DNA of 64,000 nt from assembly GCF_040448305.1 (NCBI RefSeq), contig NZ_CP148752.1:1922001-1986000 (forward strand). The letters run 5' to 3'. This stretch comes from Pseudomonas fluorescens (lineage in GTDB: Bacteria > Pseudomonadota > Gammaproteobacteria > Pseudomonadales > Pseudomonadaceae). Under the pieces are notes generated by a model, which saw only the letters and a list, made by a program, of their open reading frames with translations, made no database searches and was not told where the DNA came from. The first letter of the stretch is position 1. Each line of letters opens with the position of its first letter. Below, in pieces: positions 1 through 8,538 of the stretch. Position numbers and translations under genes: made by a program.

Positions 1-240
1 ACCACCACTACTGTTGAAGGTCACACTGACTCCGTCGGTCCTGACGCTTACAACCAGAAACTGTCCGAGCGTCGTGCAAACGCCGTTAAGCAAGTTCTGA
101 CCAACCAGTACGGTGTTGAGTCGTCCCGCGTTCAGTCCGTTGGCTACGGCGAATCCCGCCCAGTTGCTGACAACAAAACTGAAGCTGGTCGCGCTGTTAA
201 CCGTCGCGTAGAAGCGCAGGTTGAAGCTCAAGCTAAGTAA
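1..240 (+). CDS. oprF: Outer membrane porin OprF, C-terminal part (partial)
   Basis: The frame is open from base 1 and ends at the TAA at 238-240, giving the last 79 residues of an OmpA-type peptidoglycan-binding domain. Visible hallmarks are VEGHTDSVG near the start, LSERRANAV, and a C-terminal GYGESRPVADN followed by NRRVEAQ. These are the conserved peptidoglycan-contacting parts of the OmpA C-terminal domain. OprF is the major structural porin of Pseudomonas: the N-terminal barrel, missing here, sits in the outer membrane and this domain anchors it to the cell wall. The neighbour cobA and nas genes on the opposite strand match the known oprF locus. The 5' end lies outside the window. Confidence 0.93.
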   Translation, partial: TTTTVEGHTDSVGPDAYNQKLSERRANAVKQVLTNQYGVESSRVQSVGYGESRPVADNKTEAGRAVNRRVEAQVEAQAK

Positions 241-256
241 TTAGCTCGCAGCTCTG

Positions 257-282
257 AAAAGCCCGGCTCAGGCCGGGCTTTT
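257..282 (+). terminator. Intrinsic terminator after oprF
   Basis: AAAAGCCCGGC-TCA-GGCCGGGCTTTT forms a GC-rich hairpin with a T-run on the plus strand, 17 bases after the oprF stop. The A-run on the other side could make it work for the converging cobA operon too. Confidence 0.9.
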
Positions 283-313
283 CTTTGTCTGCGATTTGGT
301 GAAACAGATGAAA

Positions 314-1078
314 CTAAGCTGACTGATCTGCCGCCATCGCAGGTAAATCACGCTCCCAAAGGGATTGAGTTGCACAGGCTGCCACTGCACCGATCACCAG
401 TATGGCAGGGCTTTTCAGTTGGAATCTGTAGGCAGCTTCATCCATGTCTGTGAGAGTGCTCCGACATTCTCGTTGATGGGGCAAAGAGGCGTTTTCAATC
501 ATGGCCACGGGCGTATCCGTCGCCATGCCGCCGGCCAACAGCTGCTCACGGATTTCACCGAGCTTGGCCACTCCCATGTAAATCACCAACGTCGTTCCGC
601 CTTGGGCCAGTGCCTGCCAGTTCAATTGGCTGTCGTCCTGGGTGTGTGCGGTGACCAGCGTGACACCACGGGCGACACCGCGCAAAGTCAGCGGAATATC
701 GCATTGCGTTGCCCCCGCCAGCCCGGCAGTGATGCCGTTGACCAACTCGGCTTCGACCCCACGCTCACGCAACCACTGCGCCTCTTCACCGCCGCGGCCG
801 AAAATGCACGGATCGCCGCCCTTGAGCCGCGCCACGCATTTACCCTGCCGGGCATAACGAAGCATCAGGCGATGGATGAACGCTTGCGGGGTAGAGCGGC
901 AGCCGCCGCGCTTGCCCACCGGGATGATCCGCGCCCCAGGGCAATGCTCGAGTACCGCGACATTAACCAGGTCGTCGATCAGCACCACATCTGCCTCGCG
1001 CAAGGCACGTACCGCTTTCAACGTGAGCAACTCCGGATCACCCGGGCCCGCACCTACCAGCCAGACTTTTGCACTCAT
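314..1078 (-). CDS. cobA: Uroporphyrinogen-III C-methyltransferase (SUMT)
   Basis: A 254-residue SAM-dependent methyltransferase that converts uroporphyrinogen III to precorrin-2, the first step to siroheme and cobalamin. The start at 1078 is the ATG of MSAKVWLVGAGPGDPELLT; a longer open frame upstream overlaps nasA and lacks family similarity. Visible motifs are VGAGPGDPELLT (SAM pocket), the GGDPCIFGRGGEEAQ block near residue 85, and PLTLRG further on. It is the last gene of nirB-nirD-nasA-cobA, 10 bases after nasA. This makes sense because NirB needs siroheme. It is probably controlled by the nirB leader through read-through. Confidence 0.95.
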   Translation of the reverse strand: MSAKVWLVGAGPGDPELLTLKAVRALREADVVLIDDLVNVAVLEHCPGARIIPVGKRGGCRSTPQAFIHRLMLRYARQGKCVARLKGGDPCIFGRGGEEAQWLRERGVEAELVNGITAGLAGATQCDIPLTLRGVARGVTLVTAHTQDDSQLNWQALAQGGTTLVIYMGVAKLGEIREQLLAGGMATDTPVAMIENASLPHQRECRSTLTDMDEAAYRFQLKSPAILVIGAVAACATQSLWERDLPAMAADQSA

Positions 1079-1088
1079 AGTGTTTTCC

Positions 1089-3806
1089 TCACGAGAAGAC
1101 GGTGACTGGCTGCGCCGTGGCAGCCAGCAGGCGTTTGATTTCCGGAACGCAGGACCCGCATTGCGTGCCACAACCCAGTTCCTGCTTGAGTCCCTGCAAG
1201 TCCAAGCCACGGCTGATGCCGGCGCAGATCGCGTTCTGGCCGACGTTCTTGCAATTGCACAGGATCTTGTTCGCGTTGACGGGCGCGTCGAGATTGCCCG
1301 GTGGTGCGCTCAGCGGCGCAAGCAGCCAGCGCCGCAGTTGCTGGTCCGCGCGACCTTCGAGCCACAGCCCCTGCAACCAGTGTTGGGCAAGGGTTTCACC
1401 GGCCAGTCGAATGGCAGTGATCCGGCCATTTTCGATTCGCACGCGCTTGCCAATGGCCCGTCGAGGGTCGTCGTAAGCCAGCACCGGGCCGTCATCGAGC
1501 GCCAGGTTTTTATCGATTTCGCTTAGCAGCTCTGCCGAAGGTGCTGAAGTATTGGCAGCCCGTACAAGCAGGGCAGGGCGCTCGCGACCAACAAGGCTGA
1601 GGCTGACGTAGGAAAACGCCTCACAGAGCGGTCGTAGCGCCTCAAAATGCCGTTGAACATCGCCCTCGATCAGTGCGAACAGTTTCCAGGGCAAATCCAC
1701 CGGATCCAGGCGAACACCGCTGTGTTTGAGTTCGGGCTGTTTCGACAAAGGATCGAATGCGGGCAGGGTGAGACTGTTCACCCCGCCCTTGAGAAAACGG
1801 TCACCCCAATGCATCGGCAAAAAGGCCTGGCCCGGGCGCACGCTGTCATCGCTGGCAACCGCGACGACGACTGCGCCGCGGCGGCTTTTCAGGCTGACCA
1901 GATCCCCCGGCTGCAGGCGATGGCGACGCAGTTCGTACGGGTGCAGGCTCAACTCCGCTTCGCTGACATGGCCGAACAGCTGCGCGGCGGTGCCGGTGCG
2001 GCTCATGCCGTGCCATTGATCGCGCAGGCGGCCGGTGATCAGGGTTAGCGGGAAGCGTGCATCGCGTTGCTCTTTGGCGGCGCGGTATGGATCGGCCACG
2101 AACTGTGCGCGCCCATTGGCAGTGGCAAATTTCCCGTCGACGTAAAGCCGTGCCGTGCCTTCAATGGCACCCGCCGGGAAGGGCCACTGCTGCGGGCCGA
2201 GACGATCGATCAGTGCATGGCTGATACCGGACAGATCCAGATCGCGACCTTGAGTCAGTTGTTTGTATTCGTCAAAGACCTGAGCGGGATTATCAAATTC
2301 AAACAGGCTGGTTTGGCCGGGACGCAGGTGTTTTTCCAGGCGTTGTGCGAAATCTACGGTGATTGCCCAGTCCGGCCGCGCCTCACCCGGTGCGACGATT
2401 GCCTGGCGTACGTGGGAAATGCGCCGCTCGGAGTTGGTCACGCAACCTTCCTTTTCCCCCCAACTGGCGGCGGGCAGCAGAAGGTCGGCGAATTTCGCGG
2501 TCTCAGTGGTGCTGAAGGCTTCCTGCAACACCACGAACGGGCAGGCTTGCAAGGCTGCGCGCACGGCCGTCTGGTCCGGCATGGATTGCGCGGGGTTGGT
2601 ACAGGCGATCCACAACGCCTTGATCTTGCCGTTGCGCACTTGCTCGAACAGTTCGATCGCGGTGAGCCCGGGATTTTCCGGCAGTTGCTCGACGCCCCAG
2701 TAGGATGCCACTTGCGCACGGTGTTGCGGATTGGCGGCGTCACGGTGGCCGGGCAGCAGGTTGGACAAACTGCCGGTTTCCCGCCCGCCCATGGCATTTG
2801 GCTGACCGGTGAGGGAGAAAGGTCCGGCACCGGGACGACCGATCTGCCCGGTGGCCAGGTGCAGATTGATCAGTGCACTGTTTTTCGCGCTGCCGGCGGT
2901 GGACTGGTTAAGCCCCATGCACCACAGCGACAGAAAGCTCGGTGATGTGCCGATCCACTCGGCACATTGCTGCAATTGCCCGAGGCTGATTCCGCAGAGC
3001 TGCGAAACCATTTGCGGCGTGTAGTCACGCACCAGGTTTTTCAGCTCGGCCAGGCCTTCGGTGTGGTCCCGGATGAAGTCACGATCGATCCAGTCTTCCC
3101 ACAGCAGCAGATGCAAAATCCCATGGAACAGGGCGACATCGGTGCCCGGCAAGATCGGCAGGTGCAGGTCTGCCAGATCGCAGGTATCTGTACGACGTGG
3201 GTCAATGACGATGACCTTCATCTGCGGCCGGCGGGATTTGGCTGCTTCCAGCCGGCGAAACAGCACCGGGTGGGCGTAGGCCATGTTGCTGCCGACGATC
3301 ATCACGCAATCGCTCAGCTCCAGGTCTTCGTAGCTGCAGGGCGGGGCGTCGGCACCCAGGCTGCGCTTGTAGCCGACCACCGCCGAGGACATGCACAGGC
3401 GCGAATTGCTGTCGATGTTGTTGGTACCTACCAAGGCACGTGCCAACTTGTTGAAGGCGTAGTAGTCCTCGGTCAACAGTTGCCCGGAAATGTAGAACGC
3501 GACGCTGTCCGGGCCATGTTCGGCAATGGTCGCGGCAAACACGCTGGTGGCGTGATCGAGGGCGGTATCCCAGTCGGTGCGGTGGCGGGCCAGGCCTTTG
3601 CCGAGGCGCAGTTCGGGGTACAGCGCCCGCGCCGTCAAGTCGCCGGTCAGGTGCAGGGTCGAGCCCTTGCTGCACAGTTTGCCGAAATTGGCCGGGTGCG
3701 TCGGATCGCCGCTGACGCCGAGGATGCGTGAACCGTCGTGCTCGATCAGCACGCCGCAGCCGACCCCGCAGTAACAGCAGGTGGATGCAGTGATCTGGCG
3801 GTCCAT
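1089..3806 (-). CDS. nasA: Assimilatory nitrate reductase catalytic subunit
   Basis: A 905-residue molybdopterin oxidoreductase reducing nitrate to nitrite in the cytoplasm. The N-terminus has the [4Fe-4S] ligands CCYCGVGC (about residues 10-17) and a fourth Cys in FGKLCSKG near 45. The middle is the bis-MGD enzyme body, with DPRRTDTCDLAD and SSAVVGYKRSLG. The C-terminus (about 845-895) carries an extra BFD-like [2Fe-2S] domain, CNCKNVG followed by CGTQCGSC, as in the long bacterial NasA/NasC type. The ATG overlaps the nirD stop (ATGA), so the two are translationally coupled. Electrons probably come from NADH through the same cluster, but no separate NasB reductase gene is present here. Confidence 0.95.
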   Translation of the reverse strand: MDRQITASTCCYCGVGCGVLIEHDGSRILGVSGDPTHPANFGKLCSKGSTLHLTGDLTARALYPELRLGKGLARHRTDWDTALDHATSVFAATIAEHGPDSVAFYISGQLLTEDYYAFNKLARALVGTNNIDSNSRLCMSSAVVGYKRSLGADAPPCSYEDLELSDCVMIVGSNMAYAHPVLFRRLEAAKSRRPQMKVIVIDPRRTDTCDLADLHLPILPGTDVALFHGILHLLLWEDWIDRDFIRDHTEGLAELKNLVRDYTPQMVSQLCGISLGQLQQCAEWIGTSPSFLSLWCMGLNQSTAGSAKNSALINLHLATGQIGRPGAGPFSLTGQPNAMGGRETGSLSNLLPGHRDAANPQHRAQVASYWGVEQLPENPGLTAIELFEQVRNGKIKALWIACTNPAQSMPDQTAVRAALQACPFVVLQEAFSTTETAKFADLLLPAASWGEKEGCVTNSERRISHVRQAIVAPGEARPDWAITVDFAQRLEKHLRPGQTSLFEFDNPAQVFDEYKQLTQGRDLDLSGISHALIDRLGPQQWPFPAGAIEGTARLYVDGKFATANGRAQFVADPYRAAKEQRDARFPLTLITGRLRDQWHGMSRTGTAAQLFGHVSEAELSLHPYELRRHRLQPGDLVSLKSRRGAVVVAVASDDSVRPGQAFLPMHWGDRFLKGGVNSLTLPAFDPLSKQPELKHSGVRLDPVDLPWKLFALIEGDVQRHFEALRPLCEAFSYVSLSLVGRERPALLVRAANTSAPSAELLSEIDKNLALDDGPVLAYDDPRRAIGKRVRIENGRITAIRLAGETLAQHWLQGLWLEGRADQQLRRWLLAPLSAPPGNLDAPVNANKILCNCKNVGQNAICAGISRGLDLQGLKQELGCGTQCGSCVPEIKRLLAATAQPVTVFS

Positions 3807-4123
3807 CAGCCTGCATCCCGCAGGGCCAGCATCACCCGGCCATTTTCCACCCGGGCGAGATGGTGATGGGCACAGCCGATGTCCGGAGCCAGGGCTTCGC
3901 CGCTTTGCAGGTCGATTTGCCAGTTGTGCAACGGGCAGGCCACCCGCTTGCCGTAGACCAGGCCTTGGGACAACGGGCCGCCCTTGTGCGGGCAGCGGTC
4001 GTCAAGGGCGAACACTTCGTCGTCGCTGGTACGAAAAATCGCGATGTCTCCCTTTGGCCCGGCGATGATCCGTGAGCCCAGGGCATTGATCTCTTCCAGT
4101 GCGCAGATATCCAGCCAGTTCAT
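3806..4123 (-). CDS. nirD: Nitrite reductase (NADH) small subunit
   Basis: A 105-residue Rieske-fold protein. The CPHKGGPLSQG and CPLHNWQIDL segments match the Rieske pattern CxH...CxxH, so unlike enterobacterial NirD, which has lost these ligands, this copy could bind a [2Fe-2S] cluster. The start at 4123 (MNWLDICALEEIN) overlaps the end of nirB by four bases; a longer frame upstream is out-of-frame nirB sequence. It partners NirB in reducing nitrite to ammonium. Confidence 0.95.
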   Translation of the reverse strand: MNWLDICALEEINALGSRIIAGPKGDIAIFRTSDDEVFALDDRCPHKGGPLSQGLVYGKRVACPLHNWQIDLQSGEALAPDIGCAHHHLARVENGRVMLALRDAG

Positions 4124-6573
4124 GCCAGCACCTCCAGGTTTTTCACGGGGATGACGTCGAATTCTTTTTTCAGCTGGGGCTGTTCCAGGCGCTCCTTCCA
4201 CGGGTCCTGTTCGAACGACAGGGAAAATTGCAGGCGATCGTTGAGCGCCTTGCGCCGGTCCGGATCTTCCAGCACGGCTTTCTTGATGTGTTCCATGCCG
4301 ACCCGTTGCAGGTAGTGCACGGTGCGTTCGAGGTAGAAGGCTTCTTCGCGATAGAGCTGCAGGAATGCACCGTTGTATTCGCGCACTTCTTCGGCGGTCT
4401 TCAGCTTGACGAAGAACTCCGCGACTTCGGTCTTGATCCCGCCGTTGCCACCGATGTACATCTCCCAGCCGGAGTCCACACCGATAATTCCCACATCCTT
4501 GATACCGGCTTCCGAGCAGTTGCGCGGGCAACCGGAGACAGCCAGCTTCACCTTGTGCGGCGACCACATGTTGAACAGGTCATGTTCCAGTTCAATGCCC
4601 AGTTGTGTGGAGTTCTGGGTGCCAAAGCGGCAGAACTCGCTGCCTACACAGGTTTTCACCGTGCGGATGGATTTGCCATAGGCGTGGCCGGACGGCATGT
4701 CCAGGTCTTTCCACACCCCCGGCAGGTCTTGCTTGCGAATGCCCAGCAAGTCGATGCGCTGGCCACCGGTGACCTTGACCATCGGCACGTTGTACTTGTC
4801 GGCGACGTCGGCAATGCGCCGCAGCTCTGAAGGATTGGTCACACCGCCCCACATCCGCGGGACTACCGAGTAGGTGCCGTCCTTCTGAATGTTGGCGTGG
4901 GCGCGTTCGTTGATCAGGCGCGATTGCGGATCATCCTTGGCTTCCCCTGGCCAGGTGGAAATCAGGTAGTAGTTGAGCGCCGGCCGGCAGGTAGCGCAGC
5001 CGTTGGGTGTGCGCCAGTTCAGGTAGCTCATGGTGCCGGCGATGGTCAGCAGGTGCTGCTCGCGGATGGCCTGGCGGATTTGCCCGTGGTTGAGGTCGCT
5101 GCAGCCGCAGATGGCCTTTTCGCTTTTCGGTTTGACGTCCGCCGCGCCGCCCACGGTGTTGATCAGGATCTGTTCGACGAGGCCGGCGCAGGAACCGCAG
5201 GAGCTGGCAGCCTTGGTGTGTTTCTTGACGTCGTCGACACTGAACAGCCCGTGTTCCTGAATGGCCTTGACGATGGTGCCCTTGCACACGCCGTTGCAGC
5301 CGCAGACTTCGGCCGTGTCGGCCATGCTCATGGCTTTGTCCTGGCCTTGATGTCCTACGTCGCCTAAAGCGTTTTCGCCAAACATCAAGTGATCGCGGAT
5401 CTCACCGATGGCGTGATTTTCACGGATCTGCCGGAAATACCAGCCGCCGTCTGCCGTATCGCCGTACAGGCAGGCACCGACCAGCACGTCATCCTTGATC
5501 ACCAGTTTCTTGTAGACCCCGCCAATCGGGTCCGAGAGGGTGATGGTCTCGGTGCCTTCACCGCCCATGAAGTCGCCGGCGGAGAACAGGTCGATGCCGG
5601 TAACCTTCAATTTGGTCGAGGTCACCGACCCCTTGTAGGTGGCAAAACCCAGTTGGGCCAGGTGGTTGGCGCAGACCTTGGCCTGTTCGAACAGCGGCGC
5701 CACCAAGCCATAGGCGATGCCGCGGTGGCTGGCACACTCGCCGATCGCATAGATCCGTGGGTCGTAGGTTTGCAGTGTGTCGTTGACCAGAATCCCGCGG
5801 CTGCACGGAATGCCGGATTTCTCCGCCAGTTCGGTATTGGGGCGAATGCCGGCGGCCATCACCACCAGGTCGGCGGGGATGATGTCGCCGTTCTTGAATT
5901 GCACCGAACCGACCCGGCCGTTACCAGCGTCGTGCAAGGCCTGGGTCTGCTCGCACAGGCGAAAGTGCAGGCCGCGAGATTCCAGAGCGCTTTGCAGCAG
6001 CTGGCCGCTGGTCTTGTCCAGCTGCCGCTCAAGCAACCACTCGCCGATATGCACCACGGTCACGTGCATGCCCCGCAGCATCAGGCCGTTGGCGGCCTCC
6101 AGGCCGAGCAGGCCGCCACCGATCACCACGGCGTGCCGATGGGTTTTCGCGGTGTCGATCATGGCCTGGGTGTCGGCGATGTCGCGGTAGCCGATCACGC
6201 CCTCAAGGGTGTTGCCGGGAATGGGCAGGATGAAAGGCGTTGAGCCGGTAGCGATCAGCAGGCGATCGTATTCGGCTTCGCTGCCGTCTTCGGCAATGAC
6301 CCGGCGCTTGACCCGGTCGATCTCCACCACCTTGCGGTTGAGCAGCAGCTTGATGTTGTTTTCCAGGTACCAGTCCAGGTCGTTGAGCACGATCTCTTCG
6401 AAGGTCTGTTCGCCCGCCAGCACCGGCGACAACAGGATGCGGTTGTAGTTGGTGTGCGGTTCGGCGCCGAAGACCGTGATGTCGTACAGCTCAGTGCTCA
6501 GTTTGAGCAGCTCTTCCAGGGTCCGGACCCCGGCCATGCCATTGCCGATCATCACCAGTTTTAGTTTTTTCAT
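4120..6573 (-). CDS. nirB: Nitrite reductase (NADH) large subunit
   Basis: An 817-residue siroheme enzyme that reduces nitrite to ammonium with six electrons from NAD(P)H. Order of domains: an FAD/NAD pyridine nucleotide reductase module with MIGNGMAGVRT near the N-terminus and VIGGGLLGLEAANGL near 150; BFD-type [2Fe-2S] motifs (CGCNGVCKGTIV, SCGSCAGLV, CGCSDLNHGQI); then the siroheme/[4Fe-4S] half with TCVGSEFCRFGTQ and SGCPRNCSEAGIKDVG supplying the four cluster cysteines. The ATG at 6573 is preceded by GGAGAACC. It heads nirB-nirD-nasA-cobA and follows a sigma-54-like promoter and a two-hexaloop leader. Confidence 0.96.
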   Translation of the reverse strand: MKKLKLVMIGNGMAGVRTLEELLKLSTELYDITVFGAEPHTNYNRILLSPVLAGEQTFEEIVLNDLDWYLENNIKLLLNRKVVEIDRVKRRVIAEDGSEAEYDRLLIATGSTPFILPIPGNTLEGVIGYRDIADTQAMIDTAKTHRHAVVIGGGLLGLEAANGLMLRGMHVTVVHIGEWLLERQLDKTSGQLLQSALESRGLHFRLCEQTQALHDAGNGRVGSVQFKNGDIIPADLVVMAAGIRPNTELAEKSGIPCSRGILVNDTLQTYDPRIYAIGECASHRGIAYGLVAPLFEQAKVCANHLAQLGFATYKGSVTSTKLKVTGIDLFSAGDFMGGEGTETITLSDPIGGVYKKLVIKDDVLVGACLYGDTADGGWYFRQIRENHAIGEIRDHLMFGENALGDVGHQGQDKAMSMADTAEVCGCNGVCKGTIVKAIQEHGLFSVDDVKKHTKAASSCGSCAGLVEQILINTVGGAADVKPKSEKAICGCSDLNHGQIRQAIREQHLLTIAGTMSYLNWRTPNGCATCRPALNYYLISTWPGEAKDDPQSRLINERAHANIQKDGTYSVVPRMWGGVTNPSELRRIADVADKYNVPMVKVTGGQRIDLLGIRKQDLPGVWKDLDMPSGHAYGKSIRTVKTCVGSEFCRFGTQNSTQLGIELEHDLFNMWSPHKVKLAVSGCPRNCSEAGIKDVGIIGVDSGWEMYIGGNGGIKTEVAEFFVKLKTAEEVREYNGAFLQLYREEAFYLERTVHYLQRVGMEHIKKAVLEDPDRRKALNDRLQFSLSFEQDPWKERLEQPQLKKEFDVIPVKNLEVLA

Positions 6574-6642
6574 CAGGTTCTCCGGGGAGCTCAGGCCTGC
6601 CTCATCAGGGTTCAGGCCATGCTCGACAAATTTTGCGCAAAC

Positions 6643-6683
6643 AAAAAAAGGCGTCCCGCTAGTTGCCTAGCGAGGACGCCTTT
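6643..6683 (-). terminator. Leader attenuator terminator before nirB
   Basis: Read on the minus strand, AAAGGCGTCC pairs with GGACGCCTTT and an inner CGCTA pairs with TAGCG, followed by a run of seven T. It is a textbook intrinsic terminator, but it lies about 70 bases before the nirB ATG, inside the leader, so it should end transcription unless antitermination occurs. Confidence 0.9.
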
Positions 6684-6690
6684 GTCCTGG

Positions 6691-6728
6691 TCCCGTTCTC
6701 TCGGGAAGTGCAACCTTCGTCGTTGAAG
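6691..6728 (-). promoter_or_regulatory. Two-hexaloop ANTAR (NasT) antiterminator RNA of nirB
   Basis: Two small hairpins precede the terminator on the minus strand. The first (6728-6715) is CUUC-AACGAC-GAAG. The second (6706-6691) is UCCCG-AGAGAA-CGGGA. Both loops are six bases with A at position 1 and G at position 4, the signature of RNA motifs bound by ANTAR proteins such as NasR and NasT. The ANTAR gene nasT lies 3.4 kb away. Binding is expected to let polymerase pass the terminator at 6643-6683 when nitrate is present. Hairpin pairing is read directly; binding by this NasT is inferred. Confidence 0.85.
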
Positions 6729-6759
6729 CCTGCGCTGTATGTCTGTTGCAAGAGCTAAT

Positions 6760-6774
6760 GCAGTGGTTATGCCA
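6760..6774 (-). promoter_or_regulatory. Sigma-54-type promoter of nirB-nirD-nasA-cobA
   Basis: The minus strand reads TGGCAT-AACCAC-TGC, giving GG-N10-GC as required for -24/-12 RpoN promoters. The predicted start is near 6748, about 20 bases before the first hexaloop hairpin. That fits a leader designed around this promoter. An imperfect GCACC...GGCGC inverted repeat at about 6837-6855 might be an NtrC site, but this is weak. Confidence 0.7.
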
Positions 6775-6863
6775 AGTCGCTCAAATCCCGTGTTTGTTGG
6801 CTTTTTCCCCGTTCACAAGGGTAGAGCCGTGAGGGAATGCACCGATTCAAGGCGCGTTGCCCA

Positions 6864-8531
6864 CTAATGGAGCGCAACCACCAGCAGCACCAGGTTCAGC
6901 AGCAACGATACCAGCGCCAATGTCCGCCAGACCTTCAGCGGCTCGCGCTCCAGCAAGGGCTTGGGGCGTACGCTCAAGCTGCGGCGTTCGCCCTGTTCCA
7001 TCAGCAGCAGCCATTCTTCCGCCGTTTCGAAACGCTGGTCGGGGGCCGCCGCCACGGCGCGCTCCAGGCTATGGGCGATCCAGTCCGGCAGGTCGGGCCG
7101 GTAGCGGCTGGCGTTGACCGGGAGGCCAAACCTCGGGCGTTGGAACGCTTCGATTTCGCCATAGGGATAGTGCCCGGTGAGCAGGAAATACAGGGTTACA
7201 CCGACGGCGTACAAGTCCTGCCGTGGCGTCGGTACATCGCCGCGAAAGGCTTCGGGCGCGATGTAACTGGGTGTGCCCGGCAGCGCCCAGGGCAGGTCTT
7301 GCGAGAGTCCGGGGCAGTAGGCCAGGCCGAAATCCAGCAGGCGCAACTCACCATCATCTCCCAGCAACAGGTTTTCCGGTTTGATATCGCGGTGCAGGAT
7401 CTGCCGTCGATGCAAGAGGCCGACCGCTCGCAACAAGCGTTCGGCGATGTCTTGCCACTGGGGCAGCGGCAAGGGTCCGCTTTGTTCATGCCGTTGGGCC
7501 AGGGTAGCGCCCGAGTATTCACGCATCACGTAATACAAATGCTGACGCTGACTGGCTGGATGGACTTCAGGAAAGTGTCGACCGGCCACGCGTTTAAGAA
7601 ACCATTCTTCCGACAGTAACGCTTGCCCGGCCTGGTGATCGTCGTGCAGGCGACCGGGCAGGGTTTTCAGCAGCCAGGGTTGTTGCTGACTGTCGCGAAC
7701 GCGATAAAGCAGCGATTGCTGGCTCTGTGCGACGATTCCTTCGACCTGCCAGCCCTCGAACGCCTGACCTGGTTTCAGGGCTGGCGGCAGTGGCCATTGC
7801 TGTAAGTGCATCAGCGCATCGCCAATGCTCGCTTCGCCGAGGGCATCGACCCGTACCAGTAAGGCGCTGGCGTTGTCCTGGCTGCCCGCGAGGTGCGCGG
7901 CATTGACCAGGGTTTGCGCAGCGCTGTGCAAGTCCGGTTGATCGCGCAGGATCGCGGCAATCGCGGTATCGCCCAGGACGGCCCAGACGCCGTCGCTGAG
8001 CAGGACGAAGCTTTCATCGGGGCGCAACTCGCCGTCGAGAAAATCCAGCACCAGGTGTTGATCGAGCCCCAGCGCCCGCTTCAGCACATGCTGCATGCCC
8101 GGCTGGTCCCAGACGTGATCCTCGCTGATTCGCTGCAATTGGTCGGCGTGCCAGCGATACACCCGACAATCGCCGACATGAGCCAGGGTAAAACGCCGGC
8201 CGCGCAGGACCAGCGCACTGAGGGTGGTCAGCAGCGGTTGCCCGCCGCCATTGGCCTGCAACCAGCGGTTTTGCGCTAGCAGCAGACGATCGAGTGCCTG
8301 TGCGACGCTCCAGGTTTCCGGCGTGGCGTAGTAATCCAGCGCCAGGGCCTGCAGCGTCGAACGGGCAGCCAGACCGCCATCGACGCACTGGCTGACACCG
8401 TCGGCGATGGCGAACAGGTAACCCTTGCTTGCGGCCAGCGCCGGAGCCGGCGTGACCAGGCGCAGGGCGTCCTGGTTTTCCTCGCGAGGACCGATGGCGC
8501 TGGCTTCGGCGAAACTCAGTTGCAGGCTCAT
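6864..8531 (-). CDS. PP2C phosphatase - Ser/Thr kinase fusion, membrane anchored
   Basis: A 555-residue protein joining two opposing activities. Residues about 1-235 are a PP2C-type phosphatase: GPREENQD, AIADGVSQ, HVGDCRVYR, LSDGVWAVL and SQDNASALLV are the conserved metal-binding blocks. Residues about 255-525 are a protein kinase: LLKTL (ATP lysine), HRDIKPENLLL (catalytic loop), LLDFGLAY (DFG), GTPSYIAPEA and DLYAVGVTLYFLLTG. The glycine loop is degenerate (GIVAQSQQSLLYRV). A hydrophobic stretch ends the chain (LALVSLLLNLVLLVVALH), suggesting a tail anchor. It starts 7 bases after the transporter stop, so the two are probably one unit. A homologue sits at the same place in P. aeruginosa. 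Its substrate is unknown; nitrate transport or assimilation is an inference from position. Confidence 0.92.
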   Translation of the reverse strand: MSLQLSFAEASAIGPREENQDALRLVTPAPALAASKGYLFAIADGVSQCVDGGLAARSTLQALALDYYATPETWSVAQALDRLLLAQNRWLQANGGGQPLLTTLSALVLRGRRFTLAHVGDCRVYRWHADQLQRISEDHVWDQPGMQHVLKRALGLDQHLVLDFLDGELRPDESFVLLSDGVWAVLGDTAIAAILRDQPDLHSAAQTLVNAAHLAGSQDNASALLVRVDALGEASIGDALMHLQQWPLPPALKPGQAFEGWQVEGIVAQSQQSLLYRVRDSQQQPWLLKTLPGRLHDDHQAGQALLSEEWFLKRVAGRHFPEVHPASQRQHLYYVMREYSGATLAQRHEQSGPLPLPQWQDIAERLLRAVGLLHRRQILHRDIKPENLLLGDDGELRLLDFGLAYCPGLSQDLPWALPGTPSYIAPEAFRGDVPTPRQDLYAVGVTLYFLLTGHYPYGEIEAFQRPRFGLPVNASRYRPDLPDWIAHSLERAVAAAPDQRFETAEEWLLLMEQGERRSLSVRPKPLLEREPLKVWRTLALVSLLLNLVLLVVALH

Positions 8532-8538
8532 CGAGGCG

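Noticed and set aside
365..1526. Long plus-strand open frames opposite cobA and nasA
   Set aside because: They are antisense shadows of GC-rich genes; the minus-strand products have full family motifs and operon overlaps.
6837..6855. Possible NtrC site GCACC...GGCGC
   Set aside because: Spacing is one base off and the right half has a mismatch, so it is mentioned only as a weak hint in the promoter entry.
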